64,000 bases of DNA from positions 1 to 64,000 of the forward strand of contig DAIDAO010000017.1 of the NCBI GenBank assembly GCA_027310575.1, read 5' to 3'. Shown here one piece after another: positions 50,383-58,700 of the stretch. Position numbers and translations under genes: made by a program. The notes under the pieces are model-generated. The model worked only from the letters and a program-made list of their open reading frames with translations, searched no databases and was not told the DNA's origin. Source of the stretch: a bacterium. GTDB lineage: Archaea; Thermoproteota; Nitrososphaeria; Nitrososphaerales; Gagatemarchaeaceae. Position 1 is the stretch's first letter, and each line of letters starts with the position of its first letter.

Positions 50383-51123
50383 ATGGTAAAGCCAGCCGTT
50401 CCGATTTCGTTCGACTCCTTCAACTTCTCCGTCGAGGAGATAGAAGGGTACCTCGGGGGCATCCCAGACGACCCAGCCTTCCAGAAGCCCTTCCCGCCCA
50501 AGACGTACACCATGAAGAGCGGGGAGCAGCTGGTCATCAGGGCCGCGGAGAAGAAGGAAGCCCCGGCCATCCTGAAGTCGCTGAAGCCGCTTATAGACGG
50601 GAAGTATGACAAGGACTTCTACCATCTTGTCGGGGTGAGGACCTACGCAGAGATACTCGCCTGGCAGCAGAACAGGCTGAAGGACACCTATGTGATAGTG
50701 GCCACAAAGAAGGACGGGGAGCTCGTCGGCCTCGTCGACCACAGGTTCTGGGACAGGAACGTGGCCATCAGCCTCCACACGCTCGTGCTGAAGAGGGCCG
50801 AGAGGGTGGGGGTCCTTCTCTACCTCTCGAAGATCGAGCACGCCCTGGACCTGGTCGGCGCGAACGAATGGTGGGCCACGTTCGAGAGCCCCTTTGGGTT
50901 CAGGCTGGGGTTCAGGTTCAACCACGTCACGAAACCGTGGCCGGAGATGCAGCACGAGCTCGGCGGGGCGAGGATATTCTACATCAACAAGCAGCAGTGG
51001 GAGGAGTACGTCAAGCCCTTCGCCAAGGAGAAGAACTGGCTCGGCGCGAGACCCGTGGACAAGAAGCTCCTGGCCGCGACGATGCCCCTGAAGCCCACGT
51101 CGGAGATCGAGATAGAGTTCTAG
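50383..51123 (+). CDS. GNAT-like protein, paralogue 1
   Basis: A 246-residue protein that I place only loosely: after a 45-residue lead it has IRAAEKKEAPAILKSL, like the first strand and helix of GNAT enzymes, then VAISLHTL, NEWWATFES and PEMQHELGGARIF. The last three segments are nearly identical in the protein at 61481-62209, so the two are paralogues. ATG 50383 follows a TATA-like box (GATTAAAAC, 50352-50360) by 23-31 bases. It lies between the molybdenum hydroxylase and FdrA genes, which suggests a part in the same pathway. Reaction unknown. Confidence 0.7.
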   Translation: MVKPAVPISFDSFNFSVEEIEGYLGGIPDDPAFQKPFPPKTYTMKSGEQLVIRAAEKKEAPAILKSLKPLIDGKYDKDFYHLVGVRTYAEILAWQQNRLKDTYVIVATKKDGELVGLVDHRFWDRNVAISLHTLVLKRAERVGVLLYLSKIEHALDLVGANEWWATFESPFGFRLGFRFNHVTKPWPEMQHELGGARIFYINKQQWEEYVKPFAKEKNWLGARPVDKKLLAATMPLKPTSEIEIEF

Positions 51124-51137
51124 GAGACCGTCTGCCC

Positions 51138-51314
51138 TCAGAGCAGCCTGTCGAGGGCGTCCGCGAGCTTCTTCTCTAGCTTGGGAGCCTGTGAAAGGTC
51201 CAGCTGGGCGCACCTGACCTTCTGGCTTTCCAGGGCCTCCCTGAATATGTCGAGCCCGACGTTGAGGACCACCAGGTCAGACGACAGCAGGCTCTCCGAT
51301 CTGCCCTTAGGCAA
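51138..51314 (-). CDS. Small FdrA-linked protein (58 aa)
   Basis: A 58-residue frame overlapping the end of fdrA by 8 bases (TTG 51314). It reads LVVLNVGLDIFREALESQ followed by VRCAQLDLSQAP. From memory this matches the NVGLxxFxxxLxxQGxxVxxVDWRPP segment that usually opens DUF1116 proteins; the DUF1116 protein of this window (53001) lacks that segment. So it seems to be that piece encoded as a separate gene. It should be a subunit or assembly part of the carbamoyltransferase. Missed by length filters, but the overlap and motif argue strongly for a real gene. Confidence 0.65.
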   Translation of the reverse strand: MPKGRSESLLSSDLVVLNVGLDIFREALESQKVRCAQLDLSQAPKLEKKLADALDRLL

Positions 51315-52917
51315 GGAGCTCCCCCCACTTCGTTCTCAGGCGCTCAGAGGCCGCGTCGCCCCCGATAACGAGCGCCGCCGCTGCAGACAGGAGCGCGTTG
51401 CTCGGGAACAGGATGACCCCGCTCTTCGAGAGCCTCTCGCTCTGCTCGCCCAGCGGCTGGGGGTCGGAGTTCGTTCCGCAGACGTGTGCCATGAAAACGA
51501 GCTCGCGCCCCTTCTTCCTGGAAGCCTCCATCGCTTCCCCGATGGCCCCAAGGAGCGAACCCCCTGGGTCGCTTGCCGAGCCGTAGCCGAGGACGATGTC
51601 GAGCATAATAGCTGCCACCTCGGGGTCCCCAGACTCCTGTGTTATGCGCAGCTTCCGGAGCGTGGGGTCGATCATCGGGTGGGCCCTCCCGGCCGTAAAC
51701 GATTCGTCCCCGAGGTCTACCACGCTGTTCTCCCTGCTCAGGTTCGGGTCCTGCAGGGCGAACCTGTCGGAGAGCGGCGTGTTGCTGTAGGGCTCTCCAA
51801 TCAGCTCCCTGAAGATCAGGAGCGTTTCGTGGGCCAGCGTCCCTCCGCTGAAAAGGCCGCGGACGAACTTCTGGCCTGGGCTGAGACCGGAGGCGACCTG
51901 CGCCGACGCCCTCAAGAGCTCTTCGAAGCTCGATCCGATCCTCGCCCTGAAAGCCTCCTCCGCGGCTCCTCCGGCGATGGAGGTTGCGCGCGAGACAGCA
52001 GAGTGGAGGGTCTTGGCGTACCTGATTCTCCCTCCGCGCTCGGAGGGCATGTCGAGCCCTAGGAAGCATGCGACCACAGGCTTGGTGGTGACCCGCTCTG
52101 CGTGGTCTATGACCTCCCGGATGACCTTCTCTTTAGGCGTCTTGGCCACGATCATAATCGTCTTGGTGCTCTCGTCGCTCTCGAGAACGGAGAGGCAGTC
52201 TTTCATCATGAGGCCTCCGACCTCCTCCCTCACGTCAGTCCCACCTACGCCGAGCGCGGCGGAGACGCCCAGACCTATGTTGTCGAGCATGGTTGAGACC
52301 TCCTGGATTCCTGTCCCGGCTGAGGCCACGATGCCGACATCCCCCCTCCGGACCGAGTTGGCGAAGCCCAGCCCCACACCGCTGATTATCGATGTACCAG
52401 CCCCTGGCCCTAGGACCAGAAGGCCGCGAGAGCTCGCATAGGACTTCAGCCTGATCTCCTGTTCCAAGGGGACGTGGTCGCTGAAGAGGTGGACGTTCAC
52501 TCCGCTCCTGAGGAGCTCCATGGCGGGGTCGAAAGCCTGCCACCCGGGCACCGAGACTATGGCCATGTTCGCCCTCCCGACGCGGTCCATCGCGGTCTTC
52601 ACGCTGTGAAAGACCGTGGTCCGCTGCCCTCTCCCTCCAGCGGGAGGAGACAACACCAGGCGTTGGACCCTCGCCATGACTTCTGTGGCGTCGGCTCCCT
52701 CGCTGGTGCGCACGGCAATGACCAGGTCGCCGTCCCCTGCGTTCCTGCTCTCCTTGCCGAGCAGGCCCAGGTCCTGGAGCAGGCGCCGGTTGGTCTCGGT
52801 CCCCATGGCGACGACGGCGTCGGAGACTCCGCTGAGCTTCTTCACGTCCTCTGAAAGGCGCATGAGCTGAATCGAGTCGCGGAACAGGTTGCGGAGGACG
52901 ACCTCGGCGACTGGCAT
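51307..52917 (-). CDS. fdrA: FdrA family protein, oxamate carbamoyltransferase subunit (AllF-like)
   Basis: A 536-residue FdrA homologue. The N-terminal LRNLFRDSIQLMRLSEDV and AVVAMGTETNRRLL are typical; the succinyl-CoA-synthetase-like fold shows LGPGAGTSIISGVGLGFAN (about residues 170-188) and GIVASAGTGIQEVSTML; GRAHPMIDPTLR and FMAHVCGTNSDPQPL lie in the C-terminal part. FdrA with DUF1116 and DUF2877 partners was recently assigned in E. coli as oxamate carbamoyltransferase (carbamoyl-oxamate plus Pi to oxamate plus carbamoyl phosphate). ATG 52917 is chosen over 52959 because the TATA-like box lies at 52943-52952 and homology starts here. Divergent from its partners. Confidence 0.87.
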   Translation of the reverse strand: MPVAEVVLRNLFRDSIQLMRLSEDVKKLSGVSDAVVAMGTETNRRLLQDLGLLGKESRNAGDGDLVIAVRTSEGADATEVMARVQRLVLSPPAGGRGQRTTVFHSVKTAMDRVGRANMAIVSVPGWQAFDPAMELLRSGVNVHLFSDHVPLEQEIRLKSYASSRGLLVLGPGAGTSIISGVGLGFANSVRRGDVGIVASAGTGIQEVSTMLDNIGLGVSAALGVGGTDVREEVGGLMMKDCLSVLESDESTKTIMIVAKTPKEKVIREVIDHAERVTTKPVVACFLGLDMPSERGGRIRYAKTLHSAVSRATSIAGGAAEEAFRARIGSSFEELLRASAQVASGLSPGQKFVRGLFSGGTLAHETLLIFRELIGEPYSNTPLSDRFALQDPNLSRENSVVDLGDESFTAGRAHPMIDPTLRKLRITQESGDPEVAAIMLDIVLGYGSASDPGGSLLGAIGEAMEASRKKGRELVFMAHVCGTNSDPQPLGEQSERLSKSGVILFPSNALLSAAAALVIGGDAASERLRTKWGELLA

Positions 52918-52942
52918 CGGGTTCTTCCGGCGTCCCCGATTC

Positions 52943-52977
52943 GTGTTAAGCATTTCCATCCCGCAAATGTTTAACAG
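52943..52977. promoter_or_regulatory. Divergent promoter: TATA-like boxes as an inverted repeat
   Basis: GTGTTAAGCA (52943-52952) and TGTTTAACAG (52968-52977) are inverted copies matching at 8 of 10 positions, 15 bases apart. The first lies 26-35 bases before fdrA (ATG 52917), the second 24-33 bases before the DUF1116 gene (TTG 53001). Symmetry suggests matched expression of the two halves of the enzyme, perhaps with a shared regulator between. Confidence 0.55.
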
Positions 52978-53000
52978 GTCAGGAGCGGCAAAAGGGACCC

Positions 53001-54266
53001 TTGACCGTCACAAGGGATGAGGTCGAAGCCGCGAACCAGAAGGCGGTAGGACAGATGATGGATTCGGAGCCAACTTGGATTGACATCGCGCCGGCTGCAA
53101 GGAAGATGGAGCTCAGAGGGAAGAAGCTACTGCACGCTGGCCCTCCCATGGCCTGGAAGGATGCGAGCGGCCCGATGAGGGGGGCAATCATAGGCGCAGT
53201 CATCTACGAAGGGTGGGCGGACACGGAGAAGAAGGCCGTCAGGCTCGTCGAAGAGGGTGAAGTCGTCCTGGACTGCGACCACCACCATGATGCCGTCGGA
53301 CCGATGGCTGGGGTAATCTCTCCGAGCATGCCAGTCTTCGAGCTGGAAGACAAGAAGTTCGGCCGCCGGACGTACTCTAACATGAACGAGGGGATAGGCA
53401 AGGTCCTCAGGTATGGGGCTTACAGCAAGGAAGTGCTCGACAGGCTCCGGTGGATGGCGGAGACTGTGGCACCTGTCCTCAGGGCCACGGTAGGCAGAAT
53501 CGTGAAAGCCAATGGCGGGTTCCCCCTGAAGCCGATGATCGCCCAGGCCCTGACGATGGGGGATGACTGCCACAACAGGTACGTCGCCGCGACATCGCTC
53601 TTCGCGAAGCAGATTGCCCCCTACATGGTAAGAACAGGATATGACCCGAAGACCTTGTCTGAGGTGAGCAAGTTCATCGACGGCAACAACTTCACCACGC
53701 TGAACATGGGAATGGCTGCGGGGAAGGCGATGACCCTCGCGGGGCATGGTGTGAAGTACAGCACGCTGGTGACCGTGATGTCCAGAAACGGGACGGATGC
53801 GGGAATCTGGGTGAGCTCACTGGGGAAGAAGTGGTTCACAGCGCCCGCTCCGGTACCGAAGGGCCTCTGGTTCCCAGGGTTCACCGAATCGGACGCCAAC
53901 CCGGACCTCGGGGACAGCTCGATCACAGAGACGGCCGGCTATGGGGGGTTCGCCATGGCCGCAGCGCCAGCGATAGTCTCTTGGGTGGGGGGGAGCGTCC
54001 AGGCGGCGCTGGATGTGACTGAAAGGATGTACGAGATCACCCAGGCGCAGCACAAGCACTTCTTGATTCCGTTCCTCGACTTCAAGGGGACCCCCGTGGG
54101 CATCGACCTGAGGAAGGTGCTGAAGACAGGGGTGGCCCCGACCATCAACACAGGGATCGCGCACCGGGAGGCGGGGGTGGGCCAGGTGGGGGCAGGGACG
54201 GTCACCTTCCCCATTCAGATCTTCAAGGACGCCTTCGCGGCCTTCGTCGACAAGTACGGCGCATGA
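53001..54266 (+). CDS. DUF1116 protein, oxamate carbamoyltransferase subunit (AllG/YlbE-like)
   Basis: A 421-residue DUF1116 protein. Its key blocks are CDHHHDAVGPMAGVISPSMP (residues about 93-112), RNGTDAGIWVSSLGKKWFT, and ANPDLGDSSITETAGYGGF (about 298-316). The histidine cluster DHHHD may bind metal or substrate. In E. coli YlbE works with FdrA and YlbF. The start is TTG 53001; the protein begins directly with the AANQKA helix, without the NVGL segment that is encoded instead next to fdrA. It is coupled by an ATGA overlap to the DUF2877 gene. Confidence 0.88.
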   Translation: MTVTRDEVEAANQKAVGQMMDSEPTWIDIAPAARKMELRGKKLLHAGPPMAWKDASGPMRGAIIGAVIYEGWADTEKKAVRLVEEGEVVLDCDHHHDAVGPMAGVISPSMPVFELEDKKFGRRTYSNMNEGIGKVLRYGAYSKEVLDRLRWMAETVAPVLRATVGRIVKANGGFPLKPMIAQALTMGDDCHNRYVAATSLFAKQIAPYMVRTGYDPKTLSEVSKFIDGNNFTTLNMGMAAGKAMTLAGHGVKYSTLVTVMSRNGTDAGIWVSSLGKKWFTAPAPVPKGLWFPGFTESDANPDLGDSSITETAGYGGFAMAAAPAIVSWVGGSVQAALDVTERMYEITQAQHKHFLIPFLDFKGTPVGIDLRKVLKTGVAPTINTGIAHREAGVGQVGAGTVTFPIQIFKDAFAAFVDKYGA

Positions 54267-55135
54267 TGCAGCGAGCCTCGTCCGTCGGAGAGCTCGCACA
54301 GAGGTTAATCTCCAGAGGCGGCCATGGGACAGTGACCAGGGTATTCAGTCGCTCGGCATACCTGCGGGCAGATCCCGATTTCCTCCTGCTTCTCTGGAGC
54401 GACGGGCGTTCCCCCATGACAATCAACGTCGTCGGAGAGGCCGACGGCTCGAAGGGGCTGGAAGCAGGCGAAGAGTGCGAGCTGAGCAGATCCGGGATCA
54501 GGGCCAGGAGCGTCGAAGTGACAGTGGAAGGCGCCCGCCCCTACAGGAGTCTGCTGCGGAGGAGGGGCGCGGTCGCGTTCCCTGGACCCGGCGACCTTGC
54601 GAAGGGGGTCGCCCTGCTGAGGTCGCTCTATGACGCCTCCCCCCGTGGTCCCTCCTTGGTTTCAGACCTGCTGTTCCGCCGGTTCGCAGAGGGCCGCCTG
54701 GTTCAGGCCGCGGGCGGGGCCAGGAGACTGGGGTTCGGCGACTTCCTCGGGCTTGTGGGGAGGGGAGGGGGATTCACCCCTGCCGGGGACGACTTCGTCG
54801 CAGGGTTCACATCGGCCTTCAACTACATCTCCCGCAGCAAGGGATTAGGTCAGATCGTCATCTCGAGGGCGCTTGTGTCGTCGAGGACCGTACCGGAGAG
54901 CGCAGCCATCATGGTCTATTCTTCCAAGGGCTACGTGGACGAAGGGATGGAGCGGCTGATTCTCGACTCGCTCGGAGGCCGAGCGTTTTCTGACGACCTG
55001 ATGGCGCTCGCTTCCAGGGGGCACACTTCAGGACTGGACATGTCCCTTGGGGTCCTTCTCGCCGAAGCCGTCGGGTCGGGCGCTGAGGACGGGGGGAGGG
55101 CGCTGAGGAAGTGCCTCGCCGCGCTCGGCCGATGA
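54263..55135 (+). CDS. DUF2877 protein, oxamate carbamoyltransferase subunit (AllH/YlbF-like)
   Basis: A 290-residue DUF2877 protein. The family hallmark FLGLVGRGGGFTPAGDDFVA (residues about 161-180, in part) is clear. The rest is poorly conserved, as in YlbF. ATG 54263 overlaps the DUF1116 stop, and its own stop overlaps the start of the ABC ATPase gene, so enzyme and importer are translated from one message. It should complete the carbamoyltransferase. Confidence 0.85.
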   Translation: MMQRASSVGELAQRLISRGGHGTVTRVFSRSAYLRADPDFLLLLWSDGRSPMTINVVGEADGSKGLEAGEECELSRSGIRARSVEVTVEGARPYRSLLRRRGAVAFPGPGDLAKGVALLRSLYDASPRGPSLVSDLLFRRFAEGRLVQAAGGARRLGFGDFLGLVGRGGGFTPAGDDFVAGFTSAFNYISRSKGLGQIVISRALVSSRTVPESAAIMVYSSKGYVDEGMERLILDSLGGRAFSDDLMALASRGHTSGLDMSLGVLLAEAVGSGAEDGGRALRKCLAALGR

Positions 55136-56709
55136 ATGATGAACGCTTTATACCACCAGCCCTGAATGCGGTGACGAACCTGATAGGGATGCAAGCGGAA
55201 GCGCCTGTGCTCGAAGCGAAGGGACTTACGAAGCGGTTCGGGGACTTGGTGGCTGTAAACGGCGTCGACTTCGAGCTCAAGAAAGGCGAGATACATGCCC
55301 TGCTTGGCGAGAACGGAGCCGGAAAGTCCACCCTGTGCAACGTCATCTACGGCTACTACAAGCCGGACGCAGGAGAGGTGCGAGTAAAGGGAAAGGCGGT
55401 CAAGATAACTTCCCCCAAGGAGGGAATGCGGGCCGGCATAGGGATGGTCCACCAGGACCTCATGCTCATCCCCAACTTGAGCGTGATCCAGAACCTCAGC
55501 CTGACCACTGACGTAAAGCTGACCAAGCCCATCCTCGAACTCGGGTCCATCAAGAGCAGGCTGCTGGAGATGGAACAGACCTATGGGCTCGAAGTGGATC
55601 CGGAAGCCCAGGTCGAAGACCTTTCCGTGGGGGAGAGGCAGAGGGTCGAGATACTGAAGTGCCTCTTCATAGGAGCAGACATCCTCCTCTTCGACGAACC
55701 TACCAGCCACCTCACTGAGATCGAGACGGAGAAGCTCTTCGAGAGCCTCAAGCGCATGGCATCCGAAGGCCGCTCGATAGTGTTCGTGACTCACCACATA
55801 GACGAAGTGACGGCAATCGCGAACAGGATAACCGTGATGAAGCTCGGGAAGGTTGTCGCGACCAAGATGAAGACCGAAGTGACCCCGGACGAACTGGCGA
55901 TGCTTATCGTCGGCAGGGAGGTGATGTACAACGTGCAGAAGCAGGAAGTGAAGCTCGGAGAGCCGTTGCTTCAACTCGTCGACGTCTCGGCGAAGAACGA
56001 CCTAGGCACGCCCGCCCTCAGGGGTGTATCCATCGAAGTCAGAGCGGGAGAGATCGTCGGGGTCGCCGGAGTGTCCGGGAACGGCCAGAGGGAGCTCGAC
56101 GAGGTAATAACGGGAATGCGGAGCCCGATCTCGGGGAAGGTCGTGCTCGCTGGGAGCGACATCACTCATCAGAAGCCAGATGAGGTCCGCAGGGTGGGAG
56201 TGGCGCACGTATGCGAAGAACACACGACAGGCTTCGTCTTCGATTTCTCGCTCAAGGACAACCTCATCCTCCAGCCTTTCCTTGCCGACCAGTTCAAGAG
56301 CGGAGTCCTACTGGACGACGGGAAACTCCGTGAGAAGACAAAGGAGCTCCTGAAGGACTACAACGTCGTAGCTTCTTCGGAGGAGGCGCCGTTGAGGACC
56401 TTGAGCGGCGGGAACCGGCAGAAGTTCCTCCTCGCTAGGGAGCTCTTCTGGGAGCCAAGGGTCATAGTGGCGAACAACCCCACCAAAGGGCTGGACGTCG
56501 GCTCTGCAGAGTACATCCGCAATATACTCATGAAGCAGAAGGCGGCCGGAAGGGCGATACTGATGATCTCTGCCGACCTGGACGAAGTGCTGGACATGAG
56601 CGACAGGATAGCGGTGATGAACCAGGGTAGGATCGCCGGTGTCGTCGACGCCAAGGAGGCGAACATGCACGAACTCGCGACGCTCATGACTTCGGGGACG
56701 AAGTCGTAG
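55132..56709 (+). CDS. ABC importer ATPase, nucleoside/BMP type (two ATPase domains)
   Basis: A 525-residue tandem ATPase like NupO/YufO. Domain 1 has the P-loop GENGAGKST (residues about 59-67), signature LSVGERQR and DEPTSHL; domain 2 has a degenerate P-loop GVSGNGQRE, signature LSGGNRQKFLLAREL and NNPTKGLDVGSAEYI. This pairing is usual for nucleoside importers. ATG 55132 overlaps the DUF2877 stop as ATGA; ATG 55189, after a CTTTATACC patch, is a second possible start. The permeases and binding protein are on the opposite strand just downstream, so the importer is built from two converging transcripts. Confidence 0.9.
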   Translation: MNDERFIPPALNAVTNLIGMQAEAPVLEAKGLTKRFGDLVAVNGVDFELKKGEIHALLGENGAGKSTLCNVIYGYYKPDAGEVRVKGKAVKITSPKEGMRAGIGMVHQDLMLIPNLSVIQNLSLTTDVKLTKPILELGSIKSRLLEMEQTYGLEVDPEAQVEDLSVGERQRVEILKCLFIGADILLFDEPTSHLTEIETEKLFESLKRMASEGRSIVFVTHHIDEVTAIANRITVMKLGKVVATKMKTEVTPDELAMLIVGREVMYNVQKQEVKLGEPLLQLVDVSAKNDLGTPALRGVSIEVRAGEIVGVAGVSGNGQRELDEVITGMRSPISGKVVLAGSDITHQKPDEVRRVGVAHVCEEHTTGFVFDFSLKDNLILQPFLADQFKSGVLLDDGKLREKTKELLKDYNVVASSEEAPLRTLSGGNRQKFLLARELFWEPRVIVANNPTKGLDVGSAEYIRNILMKQKAAGRAILMISADLDEVLDMSDRIAVMNQGRIAGVVDAKEANMHELATLMTSGTKS

Positions 56710-56715
56710 CGCTGG

Positions 56716-57651
56716 CTATCCTTTGCGGTAGGGCTTCAGCAGGAACTTGGGCGCCCTGGCCTTTCTCCCGAAGACGGGAATCAGGGCCAGGAGGAAGACG
56801 TAGGGAAGCATGTTGAACAGGGTTGACACAGACGCCACCGTAGAACCCGCTATGGAGATGTATTCGTTCTGAAGGGCGTACACCAAGTTGAAGGACAGGG
56901 CAGCGAAGAGCGTAGGATAGGGTTTCCAGTTCGCGAAGTATATCATTGCCAGCACGATGAAGCCCCTTCCCGCGATTATGTCGGTCTGGAAGTTGGGGAC
57001 GAAGTTGCCAGCAAAGTAAGAGCCTGCGAAGCCGAACATGAATGCGCCGAAGAGCGTCGCGAGAAACCTGACTTTGGCCACGTTCACCCCCATGTTGTCG
57101 GCTGCCTTCGGGTTCTCCCCAACGGCCCGAACCCTGAGTCCTAGAGAAGTTCGGCTCAGGAAGAGCGCAGTTAGGACGACGAGAACTATGGACAGATATG
57201 CCATGATGTCCTGCTTGAGGAAGATCGTCCCGATGATAGGAACACTCCCCCAGTCTGAGAAGATGGGCGGGAGGGAGATGTACCCTGGCGTGAGCCCGGA
57301 AGGATAGGCGATATTCCAGACCACGAAGGAGAATCCGAGGCCAAAGAGATAGATTGCGAGCCCCAGGGCGATCTGGTCAAGACGCACCCGGATCGCGAAG
57401 AAAGCGAAGACCGCCCCGATTATCCCCGCCATCGCGAGAGCAGCAAAGAGAGCGACCCACGGGTCCCCTGTCTCGTAGTCGACGATGAAGGTCGTCACCA
57501 GTGACATCAACATTATCCCCTCAAGGCCCAGGTTCGCCACGCCGGATTTCTCTGATACAATCTCTCCCATCCCCGCGAACAGGTAGAAGGGGGAGAGCTG
57601 CAGGGTCGTGGAGAGCACCGCGGTCACCACGTCCGAAAGGGCGACCGTCAC
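56716..57651 (-). CDS. ABC importer permease, nucleoside/BMP type (NupQ-like)
   Basis: A 311-residue membrane protein of the BPD_transp_2 family with about eight to nine helices. SEKSGVANLGLEGIMLM near residue 33 and LGLRVRAVGENPKAADNMGVNV near residue 170 (in part) are the family marks, the latter contacting the ATPase. It starts at GTG 57651, overlapping the stop of the other permease as GTGA. Its end faces the ATPase gene with 6 bases between. Confidence 0.9.
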   Translation of the reverse strand: MTVALSDVVTAVLSTTLQLSPFYLFAGMGEIVSEKSGVANLGLEGIMLMSLVTTFIVDYETGDPWVALFAALAMAGIIGAVFAFFAIRVRLDQIALGLAIYLFGLGFSFVVWNIAYPSGLTPGYISLPPIFSDWGSVPIIGTIFLKQDIMAYLSIVLVVLTALFLSRTSLGLRVRAVGENPKAADNMGVNVAKVRFLATLFGAFMFGFAGSYFAGNFVPNFQTDIIAGRGFIVLAMIYFANWKPYPTLFAALSFNLVYALQNEYISIAGSTVASVSTLFNMLPYVFLLALIPVFGRKARAPKFLLKPYRKG

Positions 57652-58697
57652 GCCGTCCGTCTCCTTTCGGTCAGGTAGGCGCCCGACAGAATACCGACCA
57701 TCATGATGCCCTCCATCGCGAACTCGACGTAGTACGGCACGCCGACAGTCACGGCCATCGACTGCGCGCCGATGGTGATGTAGGCGAAGAAGAAGGCGGC
57801 GATCCCTATCCCCAGCATGTGCTTCCTGCCCACGAGGGCTACGATGATGGCGACCAGCCCGTAGTTGGAGGAGAAGGAGCCGATATCGAGTTCATATCTG
57901 TAGCCCATAATGTAAGTGGCGCCAGCGAGCCCTGCGAGCGCTCCCGCGGTGAGCATCGTGATCGTCATGACGCGGGGGATGCTTATCCCTGCGTATCTCG
58001 CGGTCTCGGGGCTTTCCCCGACCGTGTTCGCCCTTACCCTGAACGGCGTGCGTTCGACCAGGAAGTAGAGGATAACCCCGATGGCGATCGTCGCAGGCAC
58101 AGCGTACGTGATTGGAACGCCCCCGACGATATTCGGAATCTGGAACGTGGAAGGAAGCACTTTCGTGATGGGGAACCCGAGTGCGGTCCCGGGGCTCTTT
58201 ATGGGCCCGCTGAGCATGTAGAACCCGAAATTGAACGCCACGACGTTCAGAAGAATCGTGACCACGATCTCGTTCGCACCGAACTTCACCCTAAGTATGG
58301 TCGGGACTGCAATCCAGAGGAGTCCCCCGATCGCCGCACCCAGGATCATGGCGGCGTAGAGGAGCGGCGCAGGGAGAAACGCCATGTAGGTGTAGGCGAC
58401 GAACACCATCACCATCCCGGCCAGGAGCTGGCCTTGGGCCCCTATGTTCCAAAGGCCCGCCTTCAGAGCAAGGCCTATCCCCAAGGCCATTGAGTAGAAC
58501 ATCACGAAGAGGACGAAGATCTGCTGAACCCCGCCCGCGAGCCTGATCGGATTAAGAAAAAGGGAGGACAGGGCAACCCCGATGTTGCCGCCGGCGAACA
58601 CCACCACCAGGAGCCCGGCAAGTATGCCGAGCCCCACGGCGAAGGCGTTGTACGCGGTCGCCCGTAGCCATCGGAGGCCCTGCGTGTCCTGATGCAC
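57648..58697 (-). CDS. ABC importer permease, nucleoside/BMP type (NupP-like)
   Basis: A 349-residue permease of the same family, with about nine helices and the cytoplasmic coupling loop FRVRANTVGESPETARYAGI (residues about 220-239). NIGAQGQLLAGMVMVF lies near residue 90. With the NupQ-like protein it forms the channel. It is 3 bases downstream of the binding-protein gene, so these three genes are one operon. Confidence 0.9.
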   Translation of the reverse strand: MHQDTQGLRWLRATAYNAFAVGLGILAGLLVVVFAGGNIGVALSSLFLNPIRLAGGVQQIFVLFVMFYSMALGIGLALKAGLWNIGAQGQLLAGMVMVFVAYTYMAFLPAPLLYAAMILGAAIGGLLWIAVPTILRVKFGANEIVVTILLNVVAFNFGFYMLSGPIKSPGTALGFPITKVLPSTFQIPNIVGGVPITYAVPATIAIGVILYFLVERTPFRVRANTVGESPETARYAGISIPRVMTITMLTAGALAGLAGATYIMGYRYELDIGSFSSNYGLVAIIVALVGRKHMLGIGIAAFFFAYITIGAQSMAVTVGVPYYVEFAMEGIMMVGILSGAYLTERRRTA

Positions 58698-58700
58698 CCT

